Positions 1-9,709 of a DNA stretch of 64,000 nucleotides are shown here, in pieces (position 1 is the first letter of the stretch; each line of letters begins with the position of its first letter). The position numbers and the translations under genes were made by a program. The stretch comes from Vagococcus jeotgali (GTDB lineage Bacteria > Bacillota > Bacilli > Lactobacillales > Vagococcaceae). Where the stretch lies: the NCBI RefSeq assembly GCF_035918315.1, contig NZ_CP142146.1, positions 1,488,001-1,552,000 on the forward strand. The letters run 5' to 3'. The notes beneath the pieces were generated by a model. The model saw only the letters and a program-made list of their open reading frames with translations. It did not search any database and was not told where the DNA came from.

Positions 1-290
1 TCTTGTTTTTTTAAATCTAACATATCCCCTACTTCAAATCTTAGACACTCATCATCAACATAGCGACGTTCATTAGCTAGTTTTATCATATCCTCAGATA
101 AATCTACTCCTGTCACATCTAGTCCAATATTAGCTAGTTCAACAGATAATATGCCTGTTCCACAAGCTAACTCTAATACTGACTTAGCTTCAGGCCTAAT
201 ATGTCTTGTTGTAAACATTAACCAATCTTCATAAGTTGAGCTATCCATTACCTCGTCATAAATTCGGGCAAATGTTCGGTAATTTGTCAT
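1..290 (-). CDS. yqeM: Class I SAM-dependent methyltransferase YqeM, N-terminal part
   Basis: The gene runs off the left edge, so only about the first 96 codons are seen. It opens MTNYRTFARIYDEVMD and carries SAM-binding motif I (VLELACGTG) near residue 48, followed by an acidic residue after a beta strand (GVDLSEDMI), the usual class I Rossmann layout. Its ATG overlaps the TAA of rsfS (TAATG), so the two are translationally coupled. Position as the last gene of the yqe operon matches yqeM of Bacillus and Enterococcus, a methyltransferase of unproven substrate. Confidence 0.85.
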   Translation of the reverse strand, partial: MTNYRTFARIYDEVMDSSTYEDWLMFTTRHIRPEAKSVLELACGTGILSVELANIGLDVTGVDLSEDMIKLANERRYVDDECLRFEVGDMLDLKKQ

Positions 291-646
291 TACTCCACAA
301 CCATATTATCAATATTTACAAGAGGAGCATCTGACCATAATTTTTCTAAGTTATAAAATTCACGCTCTTCACCGTAGAATACGTGACAAATCACATCACC
401 TAAATCAATTAATACCCACTTTGCCGACTCTTTACCTTCAACACGTTTCACAACTAACTCGTGTTTGTATGCTTCATCTACAATTTCTTTTGCAATTGCT
501 AAAACTTGTTTGTCACTATTACCATGACAGATAATAAAATAATCTGCTAATAATGATACTTTTGAAACATCTAAAGCAACAATATCCTCTGCTCTTTTAT
601 CATCTGCAGCTTTTACTGCCATTTCTAAAATTTGTTGACTATTAAT
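290..646 (-). CDS. rsfS: Ribosomal silencing factor RsfS, probable ATT start
   Basis: RsfS/DUF143 protein that binds uL14 of the 50S subunit and blocks subunit joining when nutrients fall. The family core is plain: VKAADDKRAEDIVALDV, then LADYFIICHG and a C-terminal HVFYGEEREFYNLEKLW. The first ATG (622) would remove the first helix and has no ribosome binding site. In frame upstream are two ATT codons (644-646 and 647-649); a perfect AGGAGG at 655-660 lies 8 and 5 nt before them, and the added residues (INSQQILEM) fit the family N-terminus. I therefore place the start at ATT 646. The Shine-Dalgarno overlaps the yqeK stop. Confidence 0.85.
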   Translation of the reverse strand: MNSQQILEMAVKAADDKRAEDIVALDVSKVSLLADYFIICHGNSDKQVLAIAKEIVDEAYKHELVVKRVEGKESAKWVLIDLGDVICHVFYGEEREFYNLEKLWSDAPLVNIDNMVVE

Positions 647-658
647 AATGAATTCCTC

Positions 659-1264
659 CTAATTGTTAACTACCCAAGTATTATACGTTTCAATAGATTT
701 TGGGTAAATTCTTTGTTTTCTTTTTAATAAATAATTTAAAGTTTGATAAGCTTCAAATTTAACTGCTTCATCTAAGTCAATTTCAGATAACTTTCTTGCC
801 TCATCAACACCAGGGAAATCACGTCCCTCTTCGATATAATCAGCCACATAAATTAATTTAGACAACTCACTCATATTAGCAGCTCCTGTTGTATGAAGCC
901 TCACAGCATCAAGTATATCTTGATCCGTAATACCAAGCTCTTCCTCGATAATATAAGCACCAACAATACCATGCCAGATAGGATTCCCATACTCTAATAA
1001 TTCTTTGGAAAAATCTTGAGATTTAATGAGCTTAATCATCTCACCATCATCTCTTTCTTTGGCATAATCATGGACTAAAGCTGCAATACTAGCTTGTTCA
1101 AGGTTAACATGATAACGTCTTGCTAATTCCAAAGCCTTTTTTTCTACACGTAAAACATGCTGAAATCTATGATTTGACATCTGGTTAGCTACTTTTTCAA
1201 GCAACTCATCTCTTGAAATCATGATGTACTTATCTGTATAAATTATTGCCTCATTCATAACCAT
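659..1264 (-). CDS. yqeK: HD-domain phosphohydrolase YqeK
   Basis: About 200 residues with the HD metal-binding pattern: His in FQHVLRVE, then AALVHDYAKE (the HD pair) near residue 66, and later HGIVGAY and RLHTTG. Proteins of this family (YqeK) have been characterised as symmetrical diadenosine tetraphosphate hydrolases. The reading frame starts inside the 3' end of nadD; ATGs at 1264 and 1258 lie 4 and 10 nt after an AAGGA, and an internal ATG at 1222 has no such site, so one of the first two is preferred. Cotranscribed with nadD and rsfS. Confidence 0.85.
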   Translation of the reverse strand: MVMNEAIIYTDKYIMISRDELLEKVANQMSNHRFQHVLRVEKKALELARRYHVNLEQASIAALVHDYAKERDDGEMIKLIKSQDFSKELLEYGNPIWHGIVGAYIIEEELGITDQDILDAVRLHTTGAANMSELSKLIYVADYIEEGRDFPGVDEARKLSEIDLDEAVKFEAYQTLNYLLKRKQRIYPKSIETYNTWVVNN

Positions 1265-1886
1265 ACAATCCTTTTTTATGTATATAGTCTACCACATTAT
1301 CAGGTAAAAGGTACTTAATAGAACTGTTTTTTGATATTTTTTTACGAATCATACTTGAGCTGATATCAATTAGCGGAGCATCTACCCAAATAAGTGGATA
1401 AGGTGACTTTTCAGTATGTCCATTACGTTTTACTGCGACAAATTGGACCATATCTACTAATTCATCAATGTTATACCACTTAGGTAAGTACTCCACCATA
1501 TCGGCTCCAATAATAAAATAATAATCAACATCTGGGTGAATTTCTTTTAAGTAGCTGATTGTATCATAAGTGTAACTCTTACCTTCACGGTTAATCTCTG
1601 TTAATTCAATACCTAAATGCTCATGAGTTTCAACTGCTAATTTTAACATCTCCACCCTATCACTTGCTTCAATTACTCGCTTTTCATCTACATGAGGTGA
1701 TTTAAATGTTGGCATTAGGTAACATTCATCTAAACACAACTGGTCAAATACTTGGTCAGCCATGATTAAATGTCCCATATGCACAGGATTAAAACCACCA
1801 CCTAATAAACCAACTCGCTTTTTTTTCTTTTGAATTGGTAAAGTCTTCGGACTCGTTTTTGTTTTGACAAATGATTGTTTTTTCAT
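1251..1886 (-). CDS. nadD: Nicotinate-nucleotide adenylyltransferase
   Basis: Converts nicotinate mononucleotide and ATP to deamido-NAD in NAD synthesis. The nucleotidyltransferase signature LLGGGFNPVHMGHL begins at about residue 27 and the C-terminal ISSSMIRKK motif binds the phosphates. The first 24 residues form a lysine-rich extension (MKKQSFVKTKTSPKT) not needed for the fold; whether translation starts there is uncertain, although no better start lies closer to the core. The 3' end overlaps yqeK. Confidence 0.93.
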   Translation of the reverse strand: MKKQSFVKTKTSPKTLPIQKKKKRVGLLGGGFNPVHMGHLIMADQVFDQLCLDECYLMPTFKSPHVDEKRVIEASDRVEMLKLAVETHEHLGIELTEINREGKSYTYDTISYLKEIHPDVDYYFIIGADMVEYLPKWYNIDELVDMVQFVAVKRNGHTEKSPYPLIWVDAPLIDISSSMIRKKISKNSSIKYLLPDNVVDYIHKKGLYGYE

Positions 1887-1901
1887 ATCTGACGACCGTC
1901 C

Positions 1902-2213
1902 TTAAATTCGGTTAACTTGATATGAAATTTTTTGAAATTTTTCTTTTGATGATGGACGGTATACAACTAAAATACGGCCAATCTTTTGGACAACTATACA
2001 ATTTAACTCTTCTTCTAGTCGCCACGAAACATCTTCCATGTCCTCATCTGTATTTTGTAAAAACGTCACTTTAATCAGTTCACGTCTTTCTAATAAATCA
2101 TCAATTTGCTCATACACATTAGCTGTTAAACCATGTTTTCCTATTTGTACGACTGGATCTAGATGATGTGCTTCACTTCTTAAAAATCGTTTTTGTTTAC
2201 CTCTTAATGTCAT
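1902..2213 (-). CDS. yhbY: CRM-domain RNA-binding protein YhbY
   Basis: A 103-residue single CRM-domain protein, full length for the family. It opens MTLRGKQKRFLRSEAHHLDPVVQIGKHGLT and contains the typical GKHGLT and IGRILVVYRPS segments. YhbY associates with pre-50S ribosomal particles. It has an AAGGAA Shine-Dalgarno and sits between yqeH and nadD, 15 nt before nadD, consistent with a ribosome-assembly operon. Confidence 0.92.
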   Translation of the reverse strand: MTLRGKQKRFLRSEAHHLDPVVQIGKHGLTANVYEQIDDLLERRELIKVTFLQNTDEDMEDVSWRLEEELNCIVVQKIGRILVVYRPSSKEKFQKISYQVNRI

Positions 2214-2229
2214 TTAATTTCCTTCTTTC

Positions 2230-3339
2230 TTATATGAGAGATTTCCTAATTGTCACATCTACGCCTTTAGGTGCCCAACCTGCCACAACACAAGCTTTAG
2301 GAATAGTCACCCAACCAAGACCTGCAAAAACTAAATCTGTTTTTTCTTTAATTGAAAATTCAAAACGAGCAAGTTCTGGAAAGTCAGCTACTTCGTCTTC
2401 ACGTGGTGGTTGTAAAAGTCCTCCCACATGCTTGTCATAAAATTCTGTTGCACCCTCTAGTTTTGTACGGTGTAGATCTAAATCATTTGAGGCATAAACA
2501 ATAAAGCCCATCTTTTCAGATTTAATGACATCAAATCTAGCAAGTCCACCTAAAAATAAAGTTTGTTCTTCATTTAATTGGTATACTTTTGGCTTGATTT
2601 CTTTTTTAGGAGAGACAAGTTTTAAATCCTTTTTCCCTAGATAATGAGCCATTTGATGACGGTGAATAATTCCTGGCGTATCAATCAAACAAGTCCCATC
2701 TTCAAAAGGAATTTCAATTAAATCAAGAGTTGTTCCAGGAAACTGGGATGTTGTGATCACATCTTCAACACCAGCTGATTGTCTAATGATCTCATTAATT
2801 AATGTCGATTTTCCTACATTCGTTACACCAACTACATAAACATCACGCCCGTCACGGTACTCATCGATTAATTCTAGTAATTCTTGAATATCGTTTTTTT
2901 TCTTCGCACTTGTTAGTGTAACATCTATTGGACGTAAACCTGCTTCATGACTACGCTCTTTCATCCACTGAATCAAGCGACCTTTTTTAAGGGATTTTGG
3001 TAAAATATCAGCTTTATTTCCAACAAGTAAAACTGGGTTATCCCCAACAAAGCGATGCAAACCAGGAATTAAACTTCCACTAAAATCAAAAATGTCGACC
3101 ACATTTACAATTAAAGCATCTTTTGTGCCAATCGTATTTAGTAAAGCTAAAAAGTCACCATCTGTCATAGCCACATCTTGTATATCATTATAGTGTCTCA
3201 GTCTAAAACAGCGCTGACAATATAATTCCCCTGATTCAATCCCTTTTTCTAAAGCCGATTTTGGTGTGTAACCAATTCCTTCTTTATCCGTTGTTTGAAT
3301 AGTAGACCCACAACCTATACATTTATATTCTTCAGTCAT
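2230..3339 (-). CDS. yqeH: Ribosome-biogenesis GTPase YqeH
   Basis: Circularly permuted GTPase needed for 30S assembly. An N-terminal zinc finger (CIGCGS near residue 7 and CQRCF near 41) precedes the G domain, whose motifs come in permuted order: NKAD (G4) near residue 108, then the P-loop GVTNVGKSTLIN (G1) near 171 and DTPG (G3) near 220. The 369-residue length is normal. It overlaps the end of yqeG by 8 nt. Confidence 0.95.
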   Translation of the reverse strand: MTEEYKCIGCGSTIQTTDKEGIGYTPKSALEKGIESGELYCQRCFRLRHYNDIQDVAMTDGDFLALLNTIGTKDALIVNVVDIFDFSGSLIPGLHRFVGDNPVLLVGNKADILPKSLKKGRLIQWMKERSHEAGLRPIDVTLTSAKKKNDIQELLELIDEYRDGRDVYVVGVTNVGKSTLINEIIRQSAGVEDVITTSQFPGTTLDLIEIPFEDGTCLIDTPGIIHRHQMAHYLGKKDLKLVSPKKEIKPKVYQLNEEQTLFLGGLARFDVIKSEKMGFIVYASNDLDLHRTKLEGATEFYDKHVGGLLQPPREDEVADFPELARFEFSIKEKTDLVFAGLGWVTIPKACVVAGWAPKGVDVTIRKSLI

Positions 3340-3862
3340 TTAATGATGTCCTCCATTTCATATCAGAATGATGTTGCAATAAATAGTTCATAATATATTT
3401 TTCTCTTGTTCGATTAAACTTTGTATTCCACGCATCTGACTCTACAATAGGTTTAACTAAAACAGTTTTAATCCCTGCTTTATTTGCACCTTTGATATCT
3501 GTCATCAGCTGATCTCCAACCATAATTAAATTACCTTTTGGAATATTATATTTCTTCTCAACTTCCTTAAAGCCTTTTTGGAATGGTTTCATAGCACGTG
3601 ATACATAGTCTAACCCTAAGTGACTGACAACACGGTCAATTCGTGAGGCTTTATTATTTGAAACAACAATGACAGGAATATTAGCTTCTTTCATAGACTT
3701 AATCCATGCAAGTAATTCTGGGGTACCATCTGGATTATTCCAAGCAATTAATGTGTTATCTAAATCTGTTAATACAGCCTTGATACCATGAGCTTTTAAT
3801 TGTTCTGGAGTAATATCATAAATTTTATCAATCATCCACGTTGGTTTATATTCTAAAAACAT
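3332..3862 (-). CDS. yqeG: HAD-superfamily phosphatase YqeG (class IIIA)
   Basis: First gene of the operon. HAD motif I is VLTDLDNTLIAW near residue 30, motif II is VVSNN near 68, and motif IV is MVGDQLMTDI near 116. Members of the YqeG group are short, cap-less phosphatases of unknown cellular substrate. The 176-residue length is typical. A small hairpin with a T-run lies immediately upstream. Confidence 0.9.
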   Translation of the reverse strand: MFLEYKPTWMIDKIYDITPEQLKAHGIKAVLTDLDNTLIAWNNPDGTPELLAWIKSMKEANIPVIVVSNNKASRIDRVVSHLGLDYVSRAMKPFQKGFKEVEKKYNIPKGNLIMVGDQLMTDIKGANKAGIKTVLVKPIVESDAWNTKFNRTREKYIMNYLLQHHSDMKWRTSLND

Positions 3863-3879
3863 ATCTTCTTCCTCTCATA

Positions 3880-3906
3880 AAAAAATAGGAGTCCATACGC
3901 ACTCCT
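3880..3906 (-). terminator. Hairpin plus T-run before yqeG
   Basis: On the minus strand AGGAGT and ACTCCT (3887-3892 and 3901-3906) flank an 8-nt loop and are followed by ATTTTTTT. It lies between the purB terminator and the yqeG start, so it is either a second terminator or a leader attenuator. The stem is only 6 bp. Confidence 0.5.
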
Positions 3907-3954
3907 TTAGCACTTATCATTATACGCTACTTTTGTCAATATTTCACCTGTAAT

Positions 3955-3988
3955 GAAAAAACTCTTTGAAAATCATTCCAAAGAGTTT
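3955..3988 (-). terminator. Rho-independent terminator of purB
   Basis: A perfect 10-bp stem (AAACTCTTTG with CAAAGAGTTT, 3959-3968 and 3979-3988) with a 10-nt loop is followed on the minus strand by a T-run, just past the purB stop. Confidence 0.85.
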
Positions 3989-3997
3989 AAAGGATTC

Positions 3998-5293
3998 TTA
4001 TTTAATTCCCACACGTTCAAAAATATCATCCACATGTTTTAAATGGTAATTATAATCAAACGCATCATCAATATCTTCTTTTGTTAAAACAGACATGATT
4101 TTCTCATCTGCTTCTAAAAGTGGTCTAAACTGAACTTGATCATCCCAAGCAGTTGCTGTTTTGGGTTGAACTAAATCATAAGCCTCTTCTCTAGACATGC
4201 CTTTATCAATCAATTTAAGTAAAACACGTTGGCTATAAATTAAGCCGTATGTTGAGTCCATATTACGTTTCATATTTTCAGGGAAGACTGTTAATTCTTT
4301 AACTAATTTACTAAAGCGAGTCAACATGTAATCAAGTAAAATCGTTGAATCAGGAATAATAATACGCTCAGCTGAAGAGTGTGAAATATCACGCTCGTGC
4401 CATAAAGAAACATCTTCATAAGCTGTCACAACATGACCTCGTAGTACTCTAGCCAGACCTGTTACATTTTCTGAACCAATTGGGTTACGTTTGTGCGGCA
4501 TAGCTGATGAACCTTTTTGTCCTTTTGCAAAGTATTCTTCAACTTCACGTGTTTCTGATTTTTGTAAGCCTCTAATTTCTGTAGCAAATTTCTCAATACT
4601 TGTGGCAATTAAAGCAATCGTTGCTACATACTCAGCATGTAGATCACGAGGTAAGACTTGCGTTGAGATATCTTGGGCACGTAATCCTAAATGCTCACAT
4701 ACATAGGCTTCTACTGCAGGTGGTGTATTGGCAAACGTTCCAACTGCACCGCTGATTTTACCAGCTTCAACACCTTTAGCTGCATGTTCAAATCGCTCTT
4801 TATTACGGCTCATCTCTGAATACCATAAAGCAAGTTTTAAACCAAATGTTGTAGGCTCCGCATGTACCCCGTGAGTTCTTCCCATCATCACAGTATCTTT
4901 GTATTCTAAAGCTTTTTCACGAATCACTTCTAAGAAAACTTCAATATCAGCTCTTAAAATGTCATTGGCTTGTTTTAAGAGGTATCCATAAGCTGTATCA
5001 ACAACATCTGTACTTGTTAAACCGTAGTGAACCCATTTTTTCTCTTCTCCTAAGCTCTCAGAAACAGCTCTTGTAAAAGCCACGACATCATGACGTGTTT
5101 CTTCTTCGATTTCTAAAATGCGCGCCACATCAAAACTAGCATTTTCTCTAATTTTAATAGTATCTTCTTTAGGAATATCTCCCAATTCACTCCAAGCCTC
5201 TGCAGCTAAAATCTCAACTTCAAGCCAAGCTTTGTATTTATTTTCATCTGACCAAATACGGCCCATATCTTCTCTTGTATAACGTTCTATCAT
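3998..5293 (-). CDS. purB: Adenylosuccinate lyase
   Basis: Catalyses two fumarate-releasing steps of purine synthesis (SAICAR to AICAR, adenylosuccinate to AMP). The 431-residue protein carries the fumarase/aspartase-superfamily signature [15 protein letters not shown] near residue 262 and the conserved [15 protein letters not shown] and [11 protein letters not shown] segments. It lies 13 nt downstream of the sugar kinase gene and away from other pur genes. Its own terminator follows directly. Confidence 0.97.
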   Translation of the reverse strand: MIERYTREDMGRIWSDENKYKAWLEVEILAAEAWSELGDIPKEDTIKIRENASFDVARILEIEEETRHDVVAFTRAVSESLGEEKKWVHYGLTSTDVVDTAYGYLLKQANDILRADIEVFLEVIREKALEYKDTVMMGRTHGVHAEPTTFGLKLALWYSEMSRNKERFEHAAKGVEAGKISGAVGTFANTPPAVEAYVCEHLGLRAQDISTQVLPRDLHAEYVATIALIATSIEKFATEIRGLQKSETREVEEYFAKGQKGSSAMPHKRNPIGSENVTGLARVLRGHVVTAYEDVSLWHERDISHSSAERIIIPDSTILLDYMLTRFSKLVKELTVFPENMKRNMDSTYGLIYSQRVLLKLIDKGMSREEAYDLVQPKTATAWDDQVQFRPLLEADEKIMSVLTKEDIDDAFDYNYHLKHVDDIFERVGIK

Positions 5294-5306
5294 TGTTTTA
5301 TCCCCT

Positions 5307-6719
5307 TTAATCCTTAGATAATTCTAAATAATTTTTTTCTAATTCTTCCACATATTTGTCATATGTTTTATTGTATAACTGATGACTCTCTTCACTATAA
5401 AAAGTACGTTTATAATCAGATAATAAATACGTTTTAAGAGGTGTCACAAGGCTCACACCACCAAACGTTGGCTCTCCGTAGACTGATTGAATCACATTGC
5501 GACCAAAAATATCAGATGCCATCATAGTTAAGATATCATTTTGAAAAAAACCACCACTAATAGTTATTTCTCTGGAATCTAATGCTACTAACTCACTAAT
5601 ATAGCGTAAATTATAAAAAATACCCTCGACAACGCTTCTAATAAAGTGATTTTTAGTGTGACACATTGTAAGTCCAGTAAATGAACCGTTAATATCTTGT
5701 TGAATGGAAGGTGTTCTTTCTCCAGATAAATAAGGGAAAAATAATAACCCGTCACTTCCAATATTAGTTTGATCAAGTAATTGATTTAAATGCTTAAATA
5801 TCGAATGCCCGTCATAAAACGTCTTATCTGCCCAAGTCATAATTTGTCCACCATTATTACTGGCTGCACCAATCACCCAATAGTTTTCATTTAAATAATA
5901 ACAAAAAGTTTGGCCTAAATCATCTAGTTCAATCTCTTTTGATAGTTTTCTAACAGCTGCACTGGTACCTATAGTGAGTGTATTTAGCGTCCCATTTGCC
6001 ACGTAACTAGCATAACTAGCTAAACAACCATCACTTGCCCCAATAAAAACTGGAATGCCTTCTTTTAAAAATAATTCTTCAGCTACATGATCTAAAAGCG
6101 GTGCGTAATAATCAGTATCAACTAATCTTGACAACTGATGACGCTTAACATCTATCATCTCAAGTATCTCTTCATCCCACTGCTTGTCATGAATATTAAA
6201 CAAACCAGTTGCTGAGGCGATAGAATAATCTAGTACCCATTCTCCTGTGAATTCATTCATTAGATAATCCTTTAAACTCACCCATTTTCTAACATCCTGA
6301 AACCAAGGTTTTCTTTGAAAAGACCCGATTTTAGCAAAAGGTGACATTTCATGAATCGGCGTCCCAGTTTTTTTATACACACTTAAATAATCTTCATCGC
6401 GTTTGAAACTCTCGATAAATTCTTGTCCTTGTCTATCTTGCCAAATATATAGTTCATCTTCACTATTATTATCAAAAACCGGCATGATACTATGCATAGC
6501 AGTACTAAGTACCACAGAATCAATTTGATAACCTTTTTGTGTTAAAGACCTGATGCCTCGTTTTATCTTATTCCAAATACGCTCAGGACTTTGATAAACC
6601 CTACCATCGTCTTCTCGGTACGTATCAATCGGTATACTTAACTTATCAAGTAAATTCTCTTTTTCAAACACATGTAACTTTATGTTTGTGGTTCCCACAT
6701 CAATTGCTAATGGATACAT
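5307..6719 (-). CDS. FGGY-family carbohydrate kinase, gluconokinase-like
   Basis: ATP-dependent sugar kinase of the FGGY fold. The N-terminal ATPase segment [12 protein letters not shown], the central GTSAAVRKL and the C-terminal ISGGFFQND with GGVSLV are all present, and 470 residues is full length. The GTSAAVR segment resembles gluconokinases more than xylulokinases or glycerol kinases, but the substrate cannot be read from sequence. I place the start at the ATG at 6719, 7 nt after AGGTGG; a GTG lies one codon earlier. No sugar transporter or pentose-phosphate gene lies next to it. Confidence 0.8.
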   Translation of the reverse strand: MYPLAIDVGTTNIKLHVFEKENLLDKLSIPIDTYREDDGRVYQSPERIWNKIKRGIRSLTQKGYQIDSVVLSTAMHSIMPVFDNNSEDELYIWQDRQGQEFIESFKRDEDYLSVYKKTGTPIHEMSPFAKIGSFQRKPWFQDVRKWVSLKDYLMNEFTGEWVLDYSIASATGLFNIHDKQWDEEILEMIDVKRHQLSRLVDTDYYAPLLDHVAEELFLKEGIPVFIGASDGCLASYASYVANGTLNTLTIGTSAAVRKLSKEIELDDLGQTFCYYLNENYWVIGAASNNGGQIMTWADKTFYDGHSIFKHLNQLLDQTNIGSDGLLFFPYLSGERTPSIQQDINGSFTGLTMCHTKNHFIRSVVEGIFYNLRYISELVALDSREITISGGFFQNDILTMMASDIFGRNVIQSVYGEPTFGGVSLVTPLKTYLLSDYKRTFYSEESHQLYNKTYDKYVEELEKNYLELSKD

Positions 6720-6805
6720 CACACGACCACCTTTTATATTTATAACTATATTTTACCACCCTTTGATGACTTTTCTAGCCCCTTCGTTATTTTCTCATAA
6801 AAAAA

Positions 6806-8296
6806 GGGTCTATAATAAATCGTGTTGATGGATAGTTTCCATTAATACGATTTTTTGTTTTTAAATACAAAAAGGAACATCCAAACATGATAAAATAAAG
6901 TCGACAAAAACCAAATTATTAGGAGGATGTTCCCATGGATAATCATACTAGAAAATTACTTAATTTAACAGACAAATCTATTATTTTTGAAAAAGATTGG
7001 TTAACTGAGGCTACTATTAGAGGTAGACGCTCAAATATAATAAGGGGAAGACTAACGTCTCCAGACAGAATATGCCCCTCTTGTCATCAGAATACGTGTG
7101 TTAAAAATGGTACTTATACTACTAAAACACAACTACCAGAGTTTAATAGGGTCACAACTTATTTAGAACTTAAAAGAGAACGATATCTATGTAAAGAATG
7201 TCATACAACATTCAGTGCTGATACTGCGTTAGTCGATGACTATTGTCATATATCGAAAACATTAAAGTATCAAATCGCCTTAGATTTGAAAGAAGATCGT
7301 TCAAGAAAAGAGATCGCTAGATTCCATCATGTTTCTGATAACACGGTACAACGTGTTTTATACGACTTTACCAACCACTGTCTAACCAACTTTCAACATC
7401 TACCAAAAGTACTATGTGTCGATGAATTTAAATCAACTAAGTCATGTCAATCTGGTATGAGCTTTATTTGTGCTGATGCTGAAAGTAAAAAGATTATTGA
7501 TATTTTACCAGATAGACGTCTCTTCTCTCTTATTAAGTACTTCCTGAAATACTCCAGAAAAGAGCGGTTAAAAGTGAAGTTTCTCGTCATGGATATGAAT
7601 GCCAACTACGGTGGCCTTCTTAAAACTGTATTTCCACATGCAGAGATTGTGACAGATAGATTCCATATCATTCAGCATATCAATCGTTCTTTTAATCAAC
7701 TAAGAATAAAAGAAATGAATCAATTAAAACGTTATGATAATGAAGAAGCAAAACAATACCGGAGAATAAAAAAATATTGGAAACTATTTTTAAAAGACTC
7801 TAGTCAATTAAGTGCCACTACATATAGTAATTATCCTCTTTTCAATAAAAGTATGACACAAGTTGGTGTCATTGAAGAACTTCTTTCCTATAACTCAACT
7901 ATAAAAATCGCATATGATTATATACAAGAGTTAAAATATGCTTATGAAACAAAGGATTCAGACTTATTTTTAGAATTAACTCATTCTATCTCTAATGAGC
8001 TTCCTAAGGAATTTAAAGCCAAATTCAAAACATTCCAAACCTTCAGGCAAGGTGTTACCAATGCTTTAAATTATTCTTATTCAAATGGTTTTTTAGAAGG
8101 AATTAACAACCGAATCAAAGCTATCAAACGAACAGCCTATGGTTACCGAAATTTCTTAACTTTTAAGCGACGGATTTTCCTTATTCAAGGTCAATCATTT
8201 CAATTTAATTAAAAAGAAGAAGGAGGAAAAATCCCCCTTCTTCTAATGCCCTTATTTTATCAATTTTTAAATATCAACACGATTTGACGAAGAGCC
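6806..8296 (+). mobile_element. ISL3-family insertion sequence, copy 1, intact
   Basis: A 1,491-bp element bounded by imperfect inverted repeats that share AAATCGTGTTGAT: left end GGGTCTATAATAAATCGTG, right end (reverse complement) GGCTCTTCGTCAAATCGTG. It is flanked by an exact 8-bp target duplication, TAAAAAAA, at 6798-6805 and 8297-8304, the length expected for ISL3. The insertion point is the T-tract of the hisS terminator. A second copy in the same orientation begins at 62689. Confidence 0.95.
6935..8212 (+). CDS. tnp: ISL3-family transposase
   Basis: A 425-residue transposase with an N-terminal zinc-ribbon (CPSCHQNTCVKNG near residue 48 and CKECH near 90), an HTH (IARFHHVSDNTVQRVL) and a DDE catalytic region: the first Asp in VDEFKST, the second in VMDMNANYGG and the Glu in EGINNRIKAIKRTAYG near the C-terminus, the typical ISL3 ending. 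A strong AGGAGG lies 8 nt before ATG. The frame is intact, so the element is probably active. Confidence 0.95.
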   Translation: MDNHTRKLLNLTDKSIIFEKDWLTEATIRGRRSNIIRGRLTSPDRICPSCHQNTCVKNGTYTTKTQLPEFNRVTTYLELKRERYLCKECHTTFSADTALVDDYCHISKTLKYQIALDLKEDRSRKEIARFHHVSDNTVQRVLYDFTNHCLTNFQHLPKVLCVDEFKSTKSCQSGMSFICADAESKKIIDILPDRRLFSLIKYFLKYSRKERLKVKFLVMDMNANYGGLLKTVFPHAEIVTDRFHIIQHINRSFNQLRIKEMNQLKRYDNEEAKQYRRIKKYWKLFLKDSSQLSATTYSNYPLFNKSMTQVGVIEELLSYNSTIKIAYDYIQELKYAYETKDSDLFLELTHSISNELPKEFKAKFKTFQTFRQGVTNALNYSYSNGFLEGINNRIKAIKRTAYGYRNFLTFKRRIFLIQGQSFQFN

Positions 8297-8297
8297 T

Positions 8298-8337
8298 AAA
8301 AAAACTATTAGATATCCCATTTACAGATACCTAATAG
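8298..8337 (-). terminator. hisS terminator carrying the IS insertion point
   Basis: A 12-bp stem (8305-8316 with 8326-8337, one G-U pair) followed on the minus strand by seven T. The ISL3 element begins directly after the T-run. Because the 8-bp target was duplicated, the terminator stays complete. Confidence 0.85.
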
Positions 8338-8344
8338 CTTTAAC

Positions 8345-9643
8345 TTATTTGCTTAAAATAGTTTCATAAATAGTGGCAAAATCTTGATAGATATCTGATA
8401 AACTAACTTCTTCTTCAGTACCTGTTGTCATATTCTTAACACGAACAACTTGGTTTTCAAGTTCAGTTCCACCAATAATTAACGCTACTTTAGCACCTAG
8501 TTTATCAGCTGATTTAAACTGAGCTTTTAGTTTTCTATTCAAGAAATCACGCTCAGCTGATAAGTTGTTATCACGAGCTAGTTGAGTTAGTTTTAGGCTT
8601 TGTACATTGGTTTCTTCTCCGATACCTATCACGTACACATCAACTTCTGGTTTACTTGGTATCTCAATACCTTCTGCATCCATAGTAATTAAAATACGCT
8701 CCATACCTAGAGCAAAACCAAAACCAGCATTATGCGTATCAGGTCCACCAAACTCAGCTACTAAACCATCGTAACGACCACCAGCACAAATGGTTGTAAT
8801 AGCACCTTTAAATCCAGGAGCATCACTCATAATTTCAAAGACTGTATGATTGTAGTAATCTAATCCACGTACCATACGGTGATCAATCTCATACGCCACA
8901 CCTAGAGCATCTAGTAGCGATTTAACTTCCTCAAAGAAAGCTCCAGATTCTTCATCTAGGTAATCTAAAATAGATGGCGCATTTTCAACAATAACCTTAT
9001 CTTTTTTATCTTTACTATCTAAAACACGTAAAGGGTTAGACTCTAAACGACGTTTTGAATCATCACTTAACTCTTGTTTTAGCGGCTCCAAATAATCAAT
9101 TAAAGCTTGGCGGTATGCTTTTCTATTTTCTCTTGTCCCAAGTGAGTTAATAACTAGTTTTGTATGAGTTACCCCAAGAGACTTAAAGAAATCAAGTGCT
9201 AAAAGAATTCCTTCAGCATCTGTAGCTGGATTTTGACTCCCGATAACCTCAACACCTAATTGATGGAATTGACGATATCTTCCTGCTTGCTGACGTTCAT
9301 AACGAAACATTGGTCCGAAATAGTAGCCTTTAAATGGATTTTGATGTTCTGGACCAAATAATTTGTTTTCCACATAAGAACGAACAAGTGGTGCTGTGCC
9401 TTCTGGTCTAAGTGTGATATGACGATTTCCTTTATCTGTAAAATCATACATCTCTTTAGTCACAATATCTGTAGACTCCCCCACTGCTCTAGTAATCACT
9501 TCAATATGCTCAAACATTGGCGTTCTTATTTCATGGAAATCATATTTTTCTAAAATATTTCTAGCTGTTGTTTCCACAAATTGCCATTTTTTGGTTTCTT
9601 TTGGCAAGATGTCATTGGTGCCCTTTGGTTTTTGATATTTCAT
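8345..9643 (-). CDS. hisS: Histidyl-tRNA synthetase
   Basis: Class II aminoacyl-tRNA synthetase that charges tRNA-His. Motif 2 ([18 protein letters not shown] near residue 113), the histidine-binding [10 protein letters not shown] near 264 and motif 3 ([13 protein letters not shown] near 308) are clear, followed by a C-terminal anticodon-binding domain. The 432-residue length is normal. In Bacilli hisS is usually followed by aspS; here the next thing downstream is an IS, and purB and the sugar kinase lie beyond it. I find no T-box leader in the short upstream gap. Confidence 0.97.
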   Translation of the reverse strand: MKYQKPKGTNDILPKETKKWQFVETTARNILEKYDFHEIRTPMFEHIEVITRAVGESTDIVTKEMYDFTDKGNRHITLRPEGTAPLVRSYVENKLFGPEHQNPFKGYYFGPMFRYERQQAGRYRQFHQLGVEVIGSQNPATDAEGILLALDFFKSLGVTHTKLVINSLGTRENRKAYRQALIDYLEPLKQELSDDSKRRLESNPLRVLDSKDKKDKVIVENAPSILDYLDEESGAFFEEVKSLLDALGVAYEIDHRMVRGLDYYNHTVFEIMSDAPGFKGAITTICAGGRYDGLVAEFGGPDTHNAGFGFALGMERILITMDAEGIEIPSKPEVDVYVIGIGEETNVQSLKLTQLARDNNLSAERDFLNRKLKAQFKSADKLGAKVALIIGGTELENQVVRVKNMTTGTEEEVSLSDIYQDFATIYETILSK

Positions 9644-9709
9644 GCTTGTCTACCTCTCTTTATTAACTCTACTTATCATATGTCTTCACTTATTATTTCT
9701 CAAGTCTTT

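Noticed and set aside
9644-9709. T-box leader for hisS
   Set aside because: The gap is under 70 bp, too short, and lacks the T-box core.
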